Shown here: piece after piece, positions 42,439-54,573 of the stretch | Position numbering within the stretch: position 1 is the stretch's first letter | Layout of the letters: every line of letters begins with the position of its first letter | Assembly: GCA_014529385.2 (NCBI GenBank) | Contig: CM043968.1 | Coordinates: forward strand, 133,122,018-133,186,017 | Length of the DNA: 64,000 bases | Origin: Adiantum capillus-veneris | Taxonomy: Eukaryota > Streptophyta > Polypodiopsida > Polypodiales > Pteridaceae | Reading direction: 5' to 3' | Position numbers and translations under genes: made by a program | Notes under the pieces: model-generated | Told to the model about the DNA's origin: nothing | The model's database searches: none | Seen by the model: the letters and a program-made list of their open reading frames with translations, nothing else

Positions 42439-43377
42439 CCTTGGTAACCTTACAGCAGACTTATCCACCGACCTGGGTAGTAGAACACTCCCAGCTCATT
42501 CACATTGAGAGCCACACCGATGCAGTTTGGTGGCGTTGTTGGCGCGGATTTTGTTTTGGTTGACACCGGAGGATTGGAGACAAGAGATACACGCAAGACG
42601 GCGCAGACAGATTGGTCTGGCCTTTCCTCTTCTTAGAGATTATTCACAACACAGACTTCTTTGTTGGGCTTCCCTTCTTCATACAAGATGATTACAGTGC
42701 AGACAGCCTCGTCTGACCACACCTCTTCTCCGAGGCCCTTCACAGCGCAGACTGTTGAGTCTGGCTTTCTTCTCATCTTGGATTACCCTACCTACTGACA
42801 GGACACCATCCGGTGGTGGTCCGTGCGGTCTCTCGGTGACTACTGCAGCTTACGGTAGCTTCTACAATGCAAGCAGTCTGGCTTTCCTTGATTTGGAGGA
42901 CGTTTACGGCGCAGATTGCTACATCTGGCCTTCTTGGAGTTTCACACACCTTAGAGGCTTAGCCACCTGGCCACACTGGGTTGCAGGTTCATGCATTGAC
43001 ATGCTTCCGGTCATTCTCATGTCGGTTCTTGGGCTTCTCCATTTTCTCCAAACAGCTTGACTACAGACACCATATATCCTATTGGGCAGGACACTTGCAG
43101 GTCTATAGGCACTTCTTTTACGACAAGAAGTTGTTTTCTCACTCAGTTCTGGACCTTCATATAGTACCTTCACACTAAATTCGCGAAGTATAGCAGTTTA
43201 CTACATTGCTCGTGATGGCACTTTACCATGGAGATTTCTTAGTGGTCGGGACACCACTAAACTCGTTGAGTTTGCCAGAGTATTGTCCTTCACTGGACAT
43301 CGCAGCAGACATCTCCATCATTTGCCTCACATTTTCGGCTTCACGCGGTTTATTCAGCATTAGGTGTTGAAAGGGGG
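42439..43377. other. Region with degenerate ~60-bp repeats, no gene
   Basis: Between about 42598 and 42930 a motif GC(G/A)CAGAC...TCTGGC...TTC recurs about six times at spacings near 60 bp, in decayed sequence. No convincing protein. Confidence 0.4.
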
Positions 43378-44071
43378 TGTTAGCTTTACACCACTCTGAT
43401 GCTTCACATAGGCCTACGACATACTTGTACGGCTAATGTCTCCGGGTTGGCCACCCATAGTCTAGGTTGTACCTGATCCGGCCGCCCGAGTTTGGGACCG
43501 GTTGCCCACCTGTCCGGACGCCCTCATAGATATATTTCTTTTCTTGTTTGGGTCGTGGGGGATTTTATCTGGCATTGCCCTACCTCCCCTTGGGCACCTA
43601 TTTCTGGGCCAGGGGGATACCCACTTCCATCATCTGGTTGTTGTATAGGGTCTTCTATTCATGGGGCGCTGATTGCCCCCTCTTCACCATACCTAGCATT
43701 TTGTGTCTCTCTCTCTCCTCTCTCACGCTTTCGCACACGTGCACTCTCACATGTCTTGCCAGTGTGAGCTGACCCTGCATGTGAGCGCACCCTTCGTTGA
43801 AGGGAGGTTAAGAAGGGCGGTTAAGAACTCCTATAAATAGAATTGACATCTCATTTGTAAGAAATCTTGTGTGATCACCACACTTGGGACTCTGGGCCCT
43901 AAGCAGCTCTACCCACACACCCGCTTGGTGTGGGCTTGGTGATACGGGACACAAGCCCTTGCGGTAGAGGCTACCCCATTAGTTGTAGGCTCGTGAGCCC
44001 TATGGTTGGGAGGTGAGCTTGATGTTTGTCCTTTATGTGTGAGTATGGCTTGTGTCATGTGTCATGTGTGC
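43378..44071 (+). repeat. Possible LTR (unpaired)
   Basis: Starts TGTTAGC directly after a purine run (gaaaggggg), with a TATA box (ctataaatag) at 43831 and a GC-rich downstream part. It would end near ...gtgtgca. No second copy is in the window, so this is a guess from layout. Confidence 0.35.
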
Positions 44072-44150
44072 AGGATGGATCCGGCGAGGGACTAATAGAT
44101 GCTCTTATGACCGCGAATGACTATGAAAGATGCACTCTCACGAGAAACAA

Positions 44151-44775
44151 TCAACATATTTCCTTTCCAACTAACTTGTGGATCAATTTCACCTTAATGT
44201 CAAAAATCATATCACATCTAGAGAGAGAAGAAACAACAAACTTGCAACAAAAATATGTCTGTTGAGCACAAACTGTCACATTAGAACATTCATGTGCGAT
44301 CGAAGAGTGCATGCTAGGAGCAAATTCAAAAATCACAATGCAATCTGTTGGAACAATTGCTAAACGGACGCTCTTCACAAGAGAATCACTAATCACATCA
44401 TGCATATTACCCAAATCAAACAAGATCACCTCAACAAACTGTCACATTAGAACATTCATGTGCGATTGAAGAGTACAATGCAATCTGTTGTAATAGTTGC
44501 TAAACGGATGCTCTTCACAAGAGCATCACTAATCACATCATGCATATTACCCAAATCAAACAAGATCACAATGTGCTGATTGTTCACATGACCATAATAG
44601 TTCGTGAGAGACTCGTCTCGATGATCATTAGAAACTTCGGGACGCATCACTTAACTCATTCATCATTTATGACACTAATAGAAGATGTGAGCGCGACTGG
44701 TACTTTCTCACGACAATCTCTTTTCATGTGACCTTTAATGTGACACTTAAAACATCTTGGTTTTTTCTTCAAAAC
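44151..44775 (-). pseudogene. Gypsy zinc knuckle and duplicated protease fragment
   Basis: On the minus strand a CCHC knuckle (CFKCHIKGHMKRDC, about 44765-44724) is followed by a retropepsin-like strand reading ILFDLGNMHDVISDALVKSI (active-site Asp kept, D-S-G changed to D-L-G). A second copy of that segment, about 140-170 bp long, follows (44437-44576 and 44266-44425). This is a degraded gypsy gag-pro boundary with a local tandem duplication. Confidence 0.68.
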
Positions 44776-44929
44776 TTAACCAACCTCCTACTCCTCAACT
44801 AGACCAGTAAGTGCATTTTAATCGTACGAGCAATAGTAGAGTAACACAAACCTCTTGGGCGCTTCAAGCTCTTCTTAACTGGTGTTATGTTGGGGGACGC
44901 AGAAGGAACGTCAGAGCTCATCGCCATTC

Positions 44930-44951
44930 TGAATAATTGCTCCAAAGAAAA

Positions 44952-45002
<51 letters not shown>

Positions 45003-45028
45003 ATAATTGCTCCAAAGAAAACACTCTG

Positions 45029-45071
<43 letters not shown>
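44930..45071. repeat. Duplicated unit with (CT)n microsatellites
   Basis: The 24-bp phrase beginning aataattgctccaaagaaaa occurs at 44932 and 45002, each followed by a (CT)n run (44953-45001 and 45033-45070). The unit of about 70 bp was therefore duplicated with its microsatellite. Confidence 0.85.
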
Positions 45072-45082
<11 letters not shown>

Positions 45083-48000
45083 GTGCACACCCGCCCGCGA
45101 TCACACAGAACGCTTCAGACGAGGATCGCGTACGCTGCAGCCGTGGCTGAACACGCTTTGAAAAATTCGCCCGATCATTGAAATGGCCCGCTCGCATGCC
45201 CTCGTCACTAATTGACACACCCTGGGCCCTAGGGACGTGGGATCGTTTTTTGCCTCCTCTAAAGGCCATAGCATCCATATGGACGAATCACACAATTTTT
45301 GGTGTTTGACAAATGTCTGTCCCTCAAAAAGTCTTGAAAGCCGTGAAAAGCATTGAAGAGAAAGCCTTTCAAATGATCTTTCCCAATGCTACATTTACTT
45401 TTCTTTGGAAATGATGAAACAAATGATTTGAAGTTTAAATATAATAATTTTCTAAAAACTTTTGATTTTTAGGCTGTGGAAGGCCATAAGATTGTCAGTG
45501 GAAGGTTGTTGCAAACGTGAGGCCGTTCGATTTTTTAACCGGATGCTTGCCGCGTGTCTAGGTTTGCTAAAGGCAGCGTCCAAAAGAAACAAGTTCTTGT
45601 CGCCCTTCTCCTGGTAGTCTCATCGTTTCGCCCTGCTCCCGACAGAGGAGGTGGCGCACGCAGCCTGTAGATCTCAGTCTTTTCGACCTGCTCCTGCCAG
45701 AAAACATGGCGTATGCAAGTGCTCCTGGTAGAGGATATGGCGTATGCAGTTGGTCTTCGTGCGCTGTTTAAAGCTGAAGGTGGGCATCGTCTAGATTTTC
45801 AAGGTTGCTAAGAGTGCATTCAATGCCGCCTTGTGTAGCCTCCAGTGAGTGATGTCCTTGTTCGAACTTTGTGGTTGAGAGACATGTTTGGAAGGCAGCC
45901 GAAAATGTGAATGCAAGTTAGGTAATGTCCATTGCAGACCACTCAGTCACAGTTTTTTCTCGATGACGAATTCGTGTCGGATATTCGCAAAGCACTCCAC
46001 GTGGTTCTTGTAGCTTTTATAAAAGGCAAGAATGAGCTATATTATGATTGTAAGTTGCGCTATCTAATTTGAGTCTCTCCCCAAAAAACTTGTCTTGTGC
46101 AAGCCCTTGTCTCAATTGGTTGTGATCCCACTGAGGATGGTGAGTTAGACATTTGGTGTGCCTCTTTTGTAGATATGCCAGCAAGTCTCGATCTTTTTTT
46201 AAACATCTAAGCTTTGAGGTGTTGTTGTCTATTGAGAGATTGCCTATTTACTGTTCAATTTCTCTTGAGAAGCCTTGTGGGTCCCAATATGCTATAATAT
46301 TCAAATTTAAAGTGACTCCAGTTACCATATGCAAGGCTATGGGTTCTTCTCCCGAATGTTGTTGAAGCTTTTGTTGTGGCTTGTGAGGATTTGAAGCTTT
46401 GTGAGCGTGTGGTGTGAATTCGTCTAAGAACTTGTGTGTTGTGCCTTCAAGTACCTGCATCAACAATTGCTCGGAGCTCCTCTATTGTCATGGCGTCTTT
46501 TGGTGAAGGAAGTGCAAGCAATGCCTCACCCAGCGATGTTGAGAGCATGGACTTCTCAGGAGGTTTGTTGCACTGGTTTGCTGGCGGTTTCTTTTAATGT
46601 TTTTGTATGGCGATAAATGATTTGCTGCTTCGTTGCCGGAAAGACTCATCTGAGGTATTTTCTTGCCATGTGCTGGTGTTGCATTCCTGTTTCTGGTCTT
46701 GGTTTTTTTTCCCCTGATGGTGAACCACTCGAGAGCATTGCCTTGTGCTGGTGTTGAATGTTCGCTCCTGGTGCTGTTTTTTTTTCTTGCATGCGAGTGG
46801 TGCACTCGAGACTGACACAATGGCATCGTTCGTTGTTTCTTGTGAGGTGGTCGTGCTTGCTGTGGCCGATTGTTGTTCCGTTCGCTTGTGACGCATGAGC
46901 AGCACCACTGACTAAATTGGTTGCTTTTCCCCTTGGCGGTCAGCTTTGGCGTATATCAGCACAGTTTTTTTTCTAGAATGCGCTTCAACAAACGCTCATT
47001 CTGGCCCGCAAACCTGTTTCTGGACATCAATGTTTTAACTTAAACTGCTGGGTGTAGGTTGTGCCCTTGGATTGATGTGCGTAGCCGTCCCTTACCATGC
47101 ATGTCGAGAAAGTGTTATATTGGTTTGCTGCATTCTAGTCTTTCTCTTGGTCTACTATGTTATGGCGCTAGGTGTAAGAGACAGCTTGCTTTGCTTGTTG
47201 TTGTAGGGCAGTCGATCAGCTGAGCGTGTTTTCAACATCTAGTATCCTTGTTCCAAGCGATGTGAAGCACATCGGGGCATGCAATATTGTGGTTCCAAGT
47301 CCGCCAAGTTGTATGATTGACACAAGCTGTTTTAGCTAACTGACCATCATCTGCCTTATGTATAAGTAGTCCATGTCCTTTCAAGAAATAATGTTCAGTA
47401 ACCAGAGTTAAAGTGCTTTTCGCGCTTTTCATTTTAGCGTCCGCTTGGAGCTGAGGCGCATGTTGTCTGTTGCGAGGGCTCACATTATTCACTAGCCAGA
47501 TTTGGAGCACTTTCTGCGTGTTTTATTCCGGCGTCCGCTTGGAGTTGAAGCGCACGTGCTCTATTAAGAGGGCTTGCTCATGCTCATTGTCGGGTTCTAG
47601 TTGTGTCGTGACTACCTTGTGCTCTGCACCATGCAGTTAGCCAGTCGCCTTGGATTTTGTCCCTTGGGATTCTCCGTCTGGCCTTGCAATGTGGTGCCGC
47701 ACATCATGCTTCGTACTTTCGAGAACTTCGTTTCTATGGCTTGGTTTTCCTTGACTTTGGCAAGTTTGCTGCCTGCTGGTCGTTCTTATGCACGCTTTGA
47801 TTTGCTCAACCAGCCAATGTTTTGCTTAAGTTGTTGCTTCATTTTCGTGTGCTGCTGTAGAGCTACGCAGATTTGTTGAAATTCCTCCATGCCCTGCAAA
47901 CAAGCGTTCGTTGCAGCCGGCACTGGCGAGCTCTGCTGAGTCGCCCCCAAATCTGGATTTCGAGCGAAGCGCAGCTAGGAAGAAGTGTAGGCGTGCTCTG

Positions 48001-48130
48001 TTTCAAGAAAGCCCTTGTAGCCATCCTGCTAGCAGCACACATATGGCTAACACATGCATTCACTCTTTTCGAACTAGTCTTGACGTGTCTATGATGTCCT
48101 CTGTTGCAGTCCACTCTTGACTGTCGAATT
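45072..48130 (+). other. About 3 kb without a supported gene; possible 5' part of the Helentron
   Basis: Small repeats only: a phrase ctcctg.(c/t)agag..atggcg.atgca three times at about 45640-45750, and a phrase gcgtccgcttggag(c/t)tga.gcgca twice about 95 bp apart near 47440 and 47530. No long ORF and no clear element end. Confidence 0.35.
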
Positions 48131-48172
48131 GCATTAAGATGGTGATTTGTTTCTTTTGTAGCCAAAGTAGAT

Positions 48173-49140
48173 TTGCCCCTAAAAGAGGAGTGCGAACAAG
48201 CACCATCTTTGTCTCAGCAGCAGCTTGCTTGTCTAGCTCGTGAATTAAGCATAGTTGGAGCCTCATTCCCTCAAGTTGGCGAATCTTCAGCTATTTGCAA
48301 TGTCTTTGATGGTGGCAGGTTGTTGGACAAAGGGAAAAGCATGATAGTCAAGGAAGCCTTGCCGCTGTTCATGATTGCAATATAGATGAGGGTAGCAAAC
48401 CTTTTTCCATAAAGGGGAAAATCATGAACTGGTATGGTACATTCCGTTCTATCTCCCCCGGGCAAAAGAAAAACGCACGTTACTTCAAATTCGACATCGT
48501 CGATGCCGTTTGCATCAACACAATCACGGTCGTTATTGCAGATCCCTTCATTGAGACCTACACCAAGGAACTCAGGATCGGCTTGTTCATAAGGATTGAT
48601 TGTCCACTTGTGAGGGCTAAAAACCATAATGATGCTGGATCAGCTTTATTTTCCTTGCATGCCAATGCATCGACAACCGTTCGAGCTTGTGATCCATTCC
48701 TTGTGTCTCTAGTTTTCTACCCTGAGACGATGATAAGCACATTTCTTGCTGATACTGCAGTTTCTGAGACTACTAGCCCACGTTCGCCTTTGACCACACT
48801 AGCGTTCGTTGTTTTGCAAAGCCATAATTTCCATGAGAGGATTGGGACCACATTCGGAGATTTGGTTGTTGCTGATGGCCTGGCCCCAGAAGACAAAGCA
48901 GTTGTGCGTATTAAAAACATTAGCTTCATGTTTTCTTCCCCACAAAGCTGACAAACCTTTTGTCGTATACAAGTGAGCTTTGTCAACTCCCAAAAGCATG
49001 ACTATGATCGAGTCATGGCCTAGATGGCTAGGGAGGACATTGTCATGTTTGTGGCTAGGAATATTGGTCTCTTTGTTGGCAAGGTGCGCGCTGTTTTGGA
49101 CGTCACAACTTTGGTTCCCATGCGAGGACAACGCTTAAAA
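48173..49140 (+). pseudogene. RPA-like OB-fold protein of the Helentron
   Basis: The frame at 48424-48951 (175 aa) starts at W-Y-G-T-F and reads KNARYFKFDIVDAVCINTITVVIADPF, then GLFIRIDCPLVRAKNH and ALFSLHANASTTVRAC. The strand pattern and spacing resemble a single-stranded-DNA-binding OB fold of the replication protein A large subunit. Helentron-type rolling-circle elements are known to carry RPA-like proteins beside Rep-helicase. A further frame upstream (48173-48385) and one downstream (about 49021-49140) extend it after stops. The assignment rests on pattern and on the Rep gene downstream. Confidence 0.45.
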
Positions 49141-49396
49141 TAAGAACTGACAACAGCGTTTCACAAATAGTGTGAGATTCTCGGCTATAATAGAGAAGTG
49201 ACTTTGCATGCTTTGTACTCAACTAGATAAAGACATCTTTAGTGGTCTTCACACTTTAATCCTTTGTAGGTGGTGGGGACTTTGCGCTTTGTGAACTTCA
49301 ATAGAGCTCTCTTGCATTCCCAGTGCTCAGTCAGTGACTCCCCAAAGGTGAAGAAGGTTGAAAGCCGACTGTACTGTTCTGAAAGGGCGGTGGTAA

Positions 49397-49505
49397 TGTG
49401 TGTGCTAGTCTCCACCCAACCGTGCTATCTTATAGCCCCCCCCCCTAGCGTGCACATTGTCTCGACCGTGCCAATGGCCTTGCCCTTAGGACCCATGTCC
49501 TTACA
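49397..49505 (-). repeat. Putative 3' LTR of the chromovirus fragment
   Basis: On the minus strand TGTAAGGAC...CACACA, about 109 bp, right after the polyprotein end. It shares the phrase cacggttgggtggaga with the short gypsy LTR (catggttgggtggaga at 18467). Confidence 0.5.
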
Positions 49506-49509
49506 TTAA

Positions 49510-50850
49510 CCCATGTCCTCAAAAATGAACGTAGGAAAACGTTTCTTAAGTGCGGAGACATTCTCCCATGTAGAACCTTCTTCAAGTCTATCTAGCCATT
49601 TTACCAACACCTGTCGTCTGCAATGATGTCTGGTGTGAAGCTCATGAGAATCCAAAATCTTTTCGGGCTCATGAGGGATGCTTGGCGGTTTGATAAGGTC
49701 AACTAACAGACCTGTATCAATGACATTATCATTCTGTCCTAGCTGTTTTCGTAAAGGGCTAACATGAAAAACAGGATGAACTCATGAGAGGCCACTTGAC
49801 CTATACGTTTGAGAATGGTAAACTGTCCACAAGAGCGTGGTGAAAGTTTACCAACTTTTCCCATCTTCAGACTTCTGAATGCTCCGAAACTTTGAGGAAA
49901 ACCTTGTCTCCTTCTTCGAAAGTAGCAAGACGACAATGCTCATTTACGTACTTCTTATATTGATCTTGAGCTTGCTTAACATTTTGTCGAGCAACTTGAA
50001 GCATGTCAAAGTGGTCTTGGAGAAAATCCTTCGCTTGTCGTATCTTCTCCTTAGCCAACCCCACTATAATGAGTGATCTAGGTTGAAATCCATACAAAAG
50101 CATAAATGGACTAAACCCTGTAGTCACATGCTTTGAATTGTTATAAGCAAATTCCAATATAGGTAAGTAGTCTTCCCAATTGGTTTGCTTCTTGCTAATG
50201 TACGCTCGTAGCATATACTCTAGCACTTGATTACTCTTTTTGTTTGACCATGCGTTTCTGGATGATCAGCCGTACTTAGATTAAGTTTAGTTTCCAACTT
50301 TTGGAACACAGCTCTCCAAAAGTGATTATCGAACTTTCGATCTCTGTCACTGATGATACTAGCTGGAAGACCGTAGAGTTTATATATATGCTCTACAAAT
50401 AGTCGTGCTCATTCTGATGTCTTAACCGTAGTCTTAGTGGGAATGAATCGACCCATCTTGGTAAGATTGTCTACAATTACCCATATGGCATCATGGTCAC
50501 GATTTGTAGTAGGTAGTCCTACTAAAAAATCCATAGAGATACTCTCCCACTTACATTGTGGAATCTCTAAAGGATGTAAAAGGCCACCTACCTTGAGGCG
50601 CTCAGCCTTATTAACTTGGCATTGTTGGCAGTTTTGTACATACTCTTGAACATCATGATGTAAGCCTCGGCCAATAAAATTGCCGTCGAACTAAGGCATA
50701 CGTCTTACGAATACCTGGATAACCAGCACTTGAACTATCGTGACACTCAAATAAGATTTGGTACCTAGTGTCTGAGTTCTTTATCACACATACTCTACCT
50801 TTGTGGAGTAAGTAGCCATCATCAATGGAAAAAATCTTCCATCTCTATTT
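49510..50850 (-). pseudogene. Chromovirus integrase and chromodomain
   Basis: Decayed minus-strand frames give, in order: the integrase finger (GYPGIRKTYALVRRQFYWPRL, YVQNCQQCQ), the core (SMDFLVGLPTT, DNLTKMGRFIPTKT, SIISDRDRKFDNHFW, HPETHGQT), then the better frame at 49867-50226 (MLRAYISKKQTNWEDYLPILEFAYNNS..., GFSPFMLLYGFQPR, the GDKVFLK end). It closes with a chromodomain-like VLVKWLDRLEEGSTWE before the LTR. The 5' part (LTR, gag, RT) is missing, so it is 5'-truncated. Confidence 0.82.
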
Positions 50851-50868
50851 TTCAAGTCTATCAAAATT

Positions 50869-52290
50869 ATGTCATGCCAAGTTGCTTCCTCTGTTTGGGT
50901 GCGAATGCGCAAGGGAAAGCTAGACCATGCAACGTTGACTGCAAGACAAGTAGTAGAACACACAAACATAGAGAGACTTCTCAACTCAAGATTAGGCTTT
51001 AGAGACTTCGAGGCACTTCGCACATCCCCCAATTACAAGGAAAAGATGAAAAAGAATGTCTTTACAATGATTCGACAACTTGGATCACCTACATTTTTTG
51101 TCACGTTCTCCTCCGCAGAGCGGAGATGGAAGGAGCTTCTTGTTGCACTGAAGAAGCTGATCCCATTGAGCTAGGAGCCTGGGAAGAGTTTGAGCTCATA
51201 CCAGCGTCGGCTCATTCACGCCGATCCAATTACGATCGCTCGTTTCTCTTGTTGCGCATTTATTCCTCCATATGCGACAAAATACGAGACTTCTTCTTCG
51301 CCACGGAGTTCCAGAGCCACGGTAGCCAGCATGATCATGGTTTGATGTGGCTAGTGAATGCTCCATCACTCACGACACACCCAGATCAAGATATTGTGAT
51401 GTTCGTAGATACCCACATCAGCACAGATGGAGCCATCTTGTCCAATGACCTTTCTGAAGCTCACAAGCACAAGCATCACAGGACTTGCCAAAAGAAGAGC
51501 AAAAATTTCCGCTTTGGTTTCCCACATTTCCCCATGCCATTCACAACTATTTTTCCGGCAACGAATACTTGAGACGAACATGGCTAGACAAGGTAAGCTT
51601 TACTTGCAGCAAGTCAGAAGATAGCTTAGTCAAATTGATTTACAAAATGCATCTACATTTGAAGAATGGATAAAACAAACACAAGTCTCCATGGAACAGT
51701 GCTTGCTTGCATTGTAAGCGACTATCTCAGGCCCCACTATTTTTCTCAGAGGCAAACCAATCGATATATTCACAAACAACTTCAACAAATCAATAGCTTC
51801 GCTTTGGGATGCGAACACACATATACAGTTCATGCTAAACGCACATGGAGCAGCAAGCTATTGCACTTCATACATGACAAAAATGGACAACACATTGATA
51901 GAAGCAATCAAGACATAAGTCGATGCCTGTGTTGCAAACAATGCAACAACGTTAGAGAGGATACAAAAAGTTGGTAGCACAATCCTTAACATACAACAAA
52001 TTAGTTCACAACAAGTTGCTTACAAATGCCTCTCACTTCCATTGCATAGCTCCTCTAGAGAATTCATATACATAAACGCTCTAGTCCTAAAAAGAAAGAA
52101 TGCCTTGCAAAATTGCACCCTGACACAACAAAAATCTTCTCTGCCTCCATCATTGACAAAATGCCTCTAGACATCGCTCCTTCTTCGCCATGTGCTTGGC
52201 TCAGTTTGTATCCACAACTAGAAACCCCTCCAGACCTGACAAGCTGCTGAAAAGGGCATGCATCATACATTACGTTAGATACAGTAAAGC
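50869..52290 (+). pseudogene. Helentron Rep (HUH, two-tyrosine) domain
   Basis: Rep proteins nick and join single-stranded DNA during rolling-circle transposition. The frame at 50869-51174 has the helitron-like N-terminal block LRTSPNYKEKMKKNVFTMIRQLGSPTFFVTF. After a frameshift the frame to 51572 has the HUH motif as HDH (51330-51338) in QHDHGLMWLVNAP, then DIVMFVDTHI and HRTCQKKSKNFRFGFP. Further on come NNFNKSIASLWDANTDIQFMLNAHG and the catalytic pair S-Y-C-T-S-Y-M-T-K (Tyr codons at 51859 and 51871), spaced Y-x3-Y as in the family. Both tyrosines and the HUH are kept, but the reading frame changes several times, so it is a pseudogene. Confidence 0.85.
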
Positions 52291-52429
52291 CAAAGCCCCT
52301 AAAACCACTAGACAGATGCCATCAAGAGAAAACACGACCAGCCTTTTGGTGGCCTTGACGTCATACTTGTGGTGACCTCTGCCAAGCTAGCCCAACCAGT
52401 CAAAGACTCTTGGATATTCACATGCAAGC

Positions 52430-53326
52430 AACCTCTCGTTGAGGCAGTCGCACCTTCGTACTGGCGCAAACTCCCTAAGTGCTACGAGCTAATGATTACA
52501 ATGAGACAAACCGAGAGTTTATAGAGGTGCTTATTGCATACATTCACAACTCCTTCCACAGGGAGTTGCCTGTTGACATAACCATATCGCACATATTCTA
52601 CTCTAACAAAGTGAAGGATGAACACAAAAAAAAGGTCTTCGCATAGTTTCCTGATGAGCCACACATATTCGAAGCAATTGACAAGCATACTTGCAGCAAA
52701 ACAATAGCAATACCATTGGATGCCAAGCAAACTGTGGGGCTCCAAGCAACATTGTGCTTGAAGCCAGGCTTAGTGGTCGAGCTATGTGCCGGAAATCTGG
52801 ACATTCCCGATGGCCTCATCAATGGTGCAGAAGGCGTTTACAAGCTCTGCACTACAATCTCTAGCACAACATGTCTCTGGATTCATTTCACCAATCCCAA
52901 TATAGGGCGAAAACAAAGATATGAACACGGCCACCTCCTCACACCACTCACATCGGCTAGCTGGACGCCAATTCTTTGCATCGCACTGAATTCAAAATTG
53001 GAAAAAACCACCTCAACACCCTCACATGCAAGCAACTCCCGATTCACCCTGCTGCTGCAGCACTCACAATTCATCAATTGCAAGGGCTTACACTCAACAC
53101 ATTGACTTTCAGCCCTAGAGGAATTAGATCTTATGGGCTCACCTACACTACTCTCACACGCGTTCGTGACACTGCCAATCTGTATTTGATAGATAGCCTG
53201 CTCCCCGAAAATGTTCGTGTCGATCCAAGTGTCCTTGAAGAGCTCCATAGATTGAGAACAAAAGCAACTTATTCTCCCATCCAAAAGCAATTACATCTCC
53301 ACCAAGATACACATTACATTGTGTAA
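52430..53326 (+). pseudogene. PIF1-type helicase, C-terminal half only
   Basis: Present: CYELMITMRQT with the following F...L helix (about 52478), FPDEPHIFEAIDKH, GLQATLCLKPGLVVELCAGNLDIPDGLINGA, and, after a frameshift, motif V (HPAAAALTIHQLQGLTLNTL) and motif VI-like YGLTYTTLTRVRDTANLYLI (53100-53190). Motifs I to III (Walker A, Walker B) are not seen. Rep ends near 52290 and motif IV starts near 52480, leaving no room for the roughly 250 residues expected, so an internal deletion is inferred. Confidence 0.85.
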
Positions 53327-53536
53327 TCACTGAATGTTGTCTCCCTTAGAAAGCATCCAGACAATATCATCCATGACACAAGTCTAATGGCATCCGACGT
53401 GCTCTGCTTCCAAGAGACTTGACTACATGCGACGACCATTCCAGGATTTCAGAGCATATCCTCAACACAATTGCACGGCATCTCAATTCTCCATAAAAGA
53501 AACCTAATACCCATGCAAACACACATATGCATAACC
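53327..53536 (+). pseudogene. Endonuclease (EEP/AP type) of the Helentron, N-terminal part
   Basis: Directly in frame after a single TAA that follows the helicase. It reads NVVSLRKHPDNIIHD, SDVLCFQET (the metal-binding Glu motif), IPGF and GISILHK, the opening of an exonuclease-endonuclease-phosphatase domain. It is cut by the LTR element at 53541 and resumes at 63328. Confidence 0.82.
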
Positions 53537-53541
53537 CACAC
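53537..53541. other. Target-site duplication CACAC (left copy)
   Basis: Repeated at 63323-63327 directly after the right LTR. Confidence 0.93.
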
Positions 53542-54553
53542 TGTTAACTGAGTCAATGTCAGTTAGCAGAAGCTGCTAAAGACTGAAGACGTATGGATGC
53601 ACATCGAAGATCAAAGTGAAGAAGCAGTAAAGATTGGAGTTACACATTTTTCATATTTTTCCAAAATGGTCACGTATTGTAAATTCCCGATTTATTTCAA
53701 GCCATTGTAACATTTTAATGTGTTACGGGCTCAATGGGAGTTCCAAGTTGTAAAGAATAGGCTAGTCACTGTACCTAGGTTGCAGATACAATAAGTGTGG
53801 AGTCTCAAAGGTCTTGGGCGCCGGACATTACACTTTTTAGACCTTGGCTAAGGTATAAAAGCCAACTTTGTAAAGATTTCATTAAGTTTTGGGATAAGAA
53901 ATACACAGCGTGAGTTAATGGCACTCACTTCTCTCCTTCTCGCGCTTCCTACTCCCTCTCCGGTTGTCACATTGCGAATGCGTTTGTTGCATTGCAACCG
54001 CAGGTCAGAGCTCTATGCATTGACATAAGCCATTCACAGTATTTCGTAGCTTTTGGCATCGTCGACCTGCGGCCTAATTTCATCATAATTAGGAATTTAC
54101 ACTTTTAAATTGAAAACTAAGCATAGACGGGGTATTGGGGCATCATTGCTAAGCATTTAGATGCATTCTGGGTTGAAAACGACTAGGTCAAAACTCCACT
54201 GCTGTTAATAGTCGTGATTTTGGAACTTGACCTAAAGTGGGGTTTGAGGCCATAGGCATGTGTGCTTAGGTCTTGTAAACTTGTCCTAGCAGTTTCATTA
54301 CATTTGGATGTCATTTGATGCTGTAACGGATGTGATTTTCTTGTCGATGAGCGATTGGCTTTTGGTGATTTCAGTCACTTGAGTGTAGCTTGAGTTAGGT
54401 GTGAGTTGTTAGTTGTTTTCCAAGAGATTGACAACCTCTTGTAGCCTCTATGCACTAGTTGAGTCAGCTTCGTCCCATGGTTTGACAAATTAATCGTGGT
54501 TCTCGCTAATACTGCAATAAGATAGGATGGTGAGGTTAGACATGCGTCCCACA
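53542..54553 (+). repeat. 5' LTR of the Athila-like element
   Basis: 1012 bp, TGTTAACTG to GCGTCCCACA. A TATA box (tataaaagcc) is at 53854. A 32-bp segment near 54125-54156, bounded by direct aagcat repeats, is missing from the other LTR. Confidence 0.95.
53854..53860 (+). promoter_or_regulatory. TATA box in the Athila-like 5' LTR
   Basis: TATAAAA in the context ctaaggtataaaagccaac. The same box recurs in the right LTR near 62654. Confidence 0.65.
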
Positions 54554-54555
54554 TT

Positions 54556-54573
54556 TGGCGCCGTTGTCGGGGA
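54556..54573 (+). other. Primer binding site (tRNA-Asp type)
   Basis: TGGCGCCGTTGTCGGGGA, two bases after the LTR. It matches, with one change, the tRNA-Asp complement used by Athila elements. Confidence 0.85.

Noticed and set aside
43378-44071. 3' LTR partner of the gag element that starts at 41027
   Set aside because: It does not align with the sequence that precedes the primer site at 40800, so the two cannot be an LTR pair.
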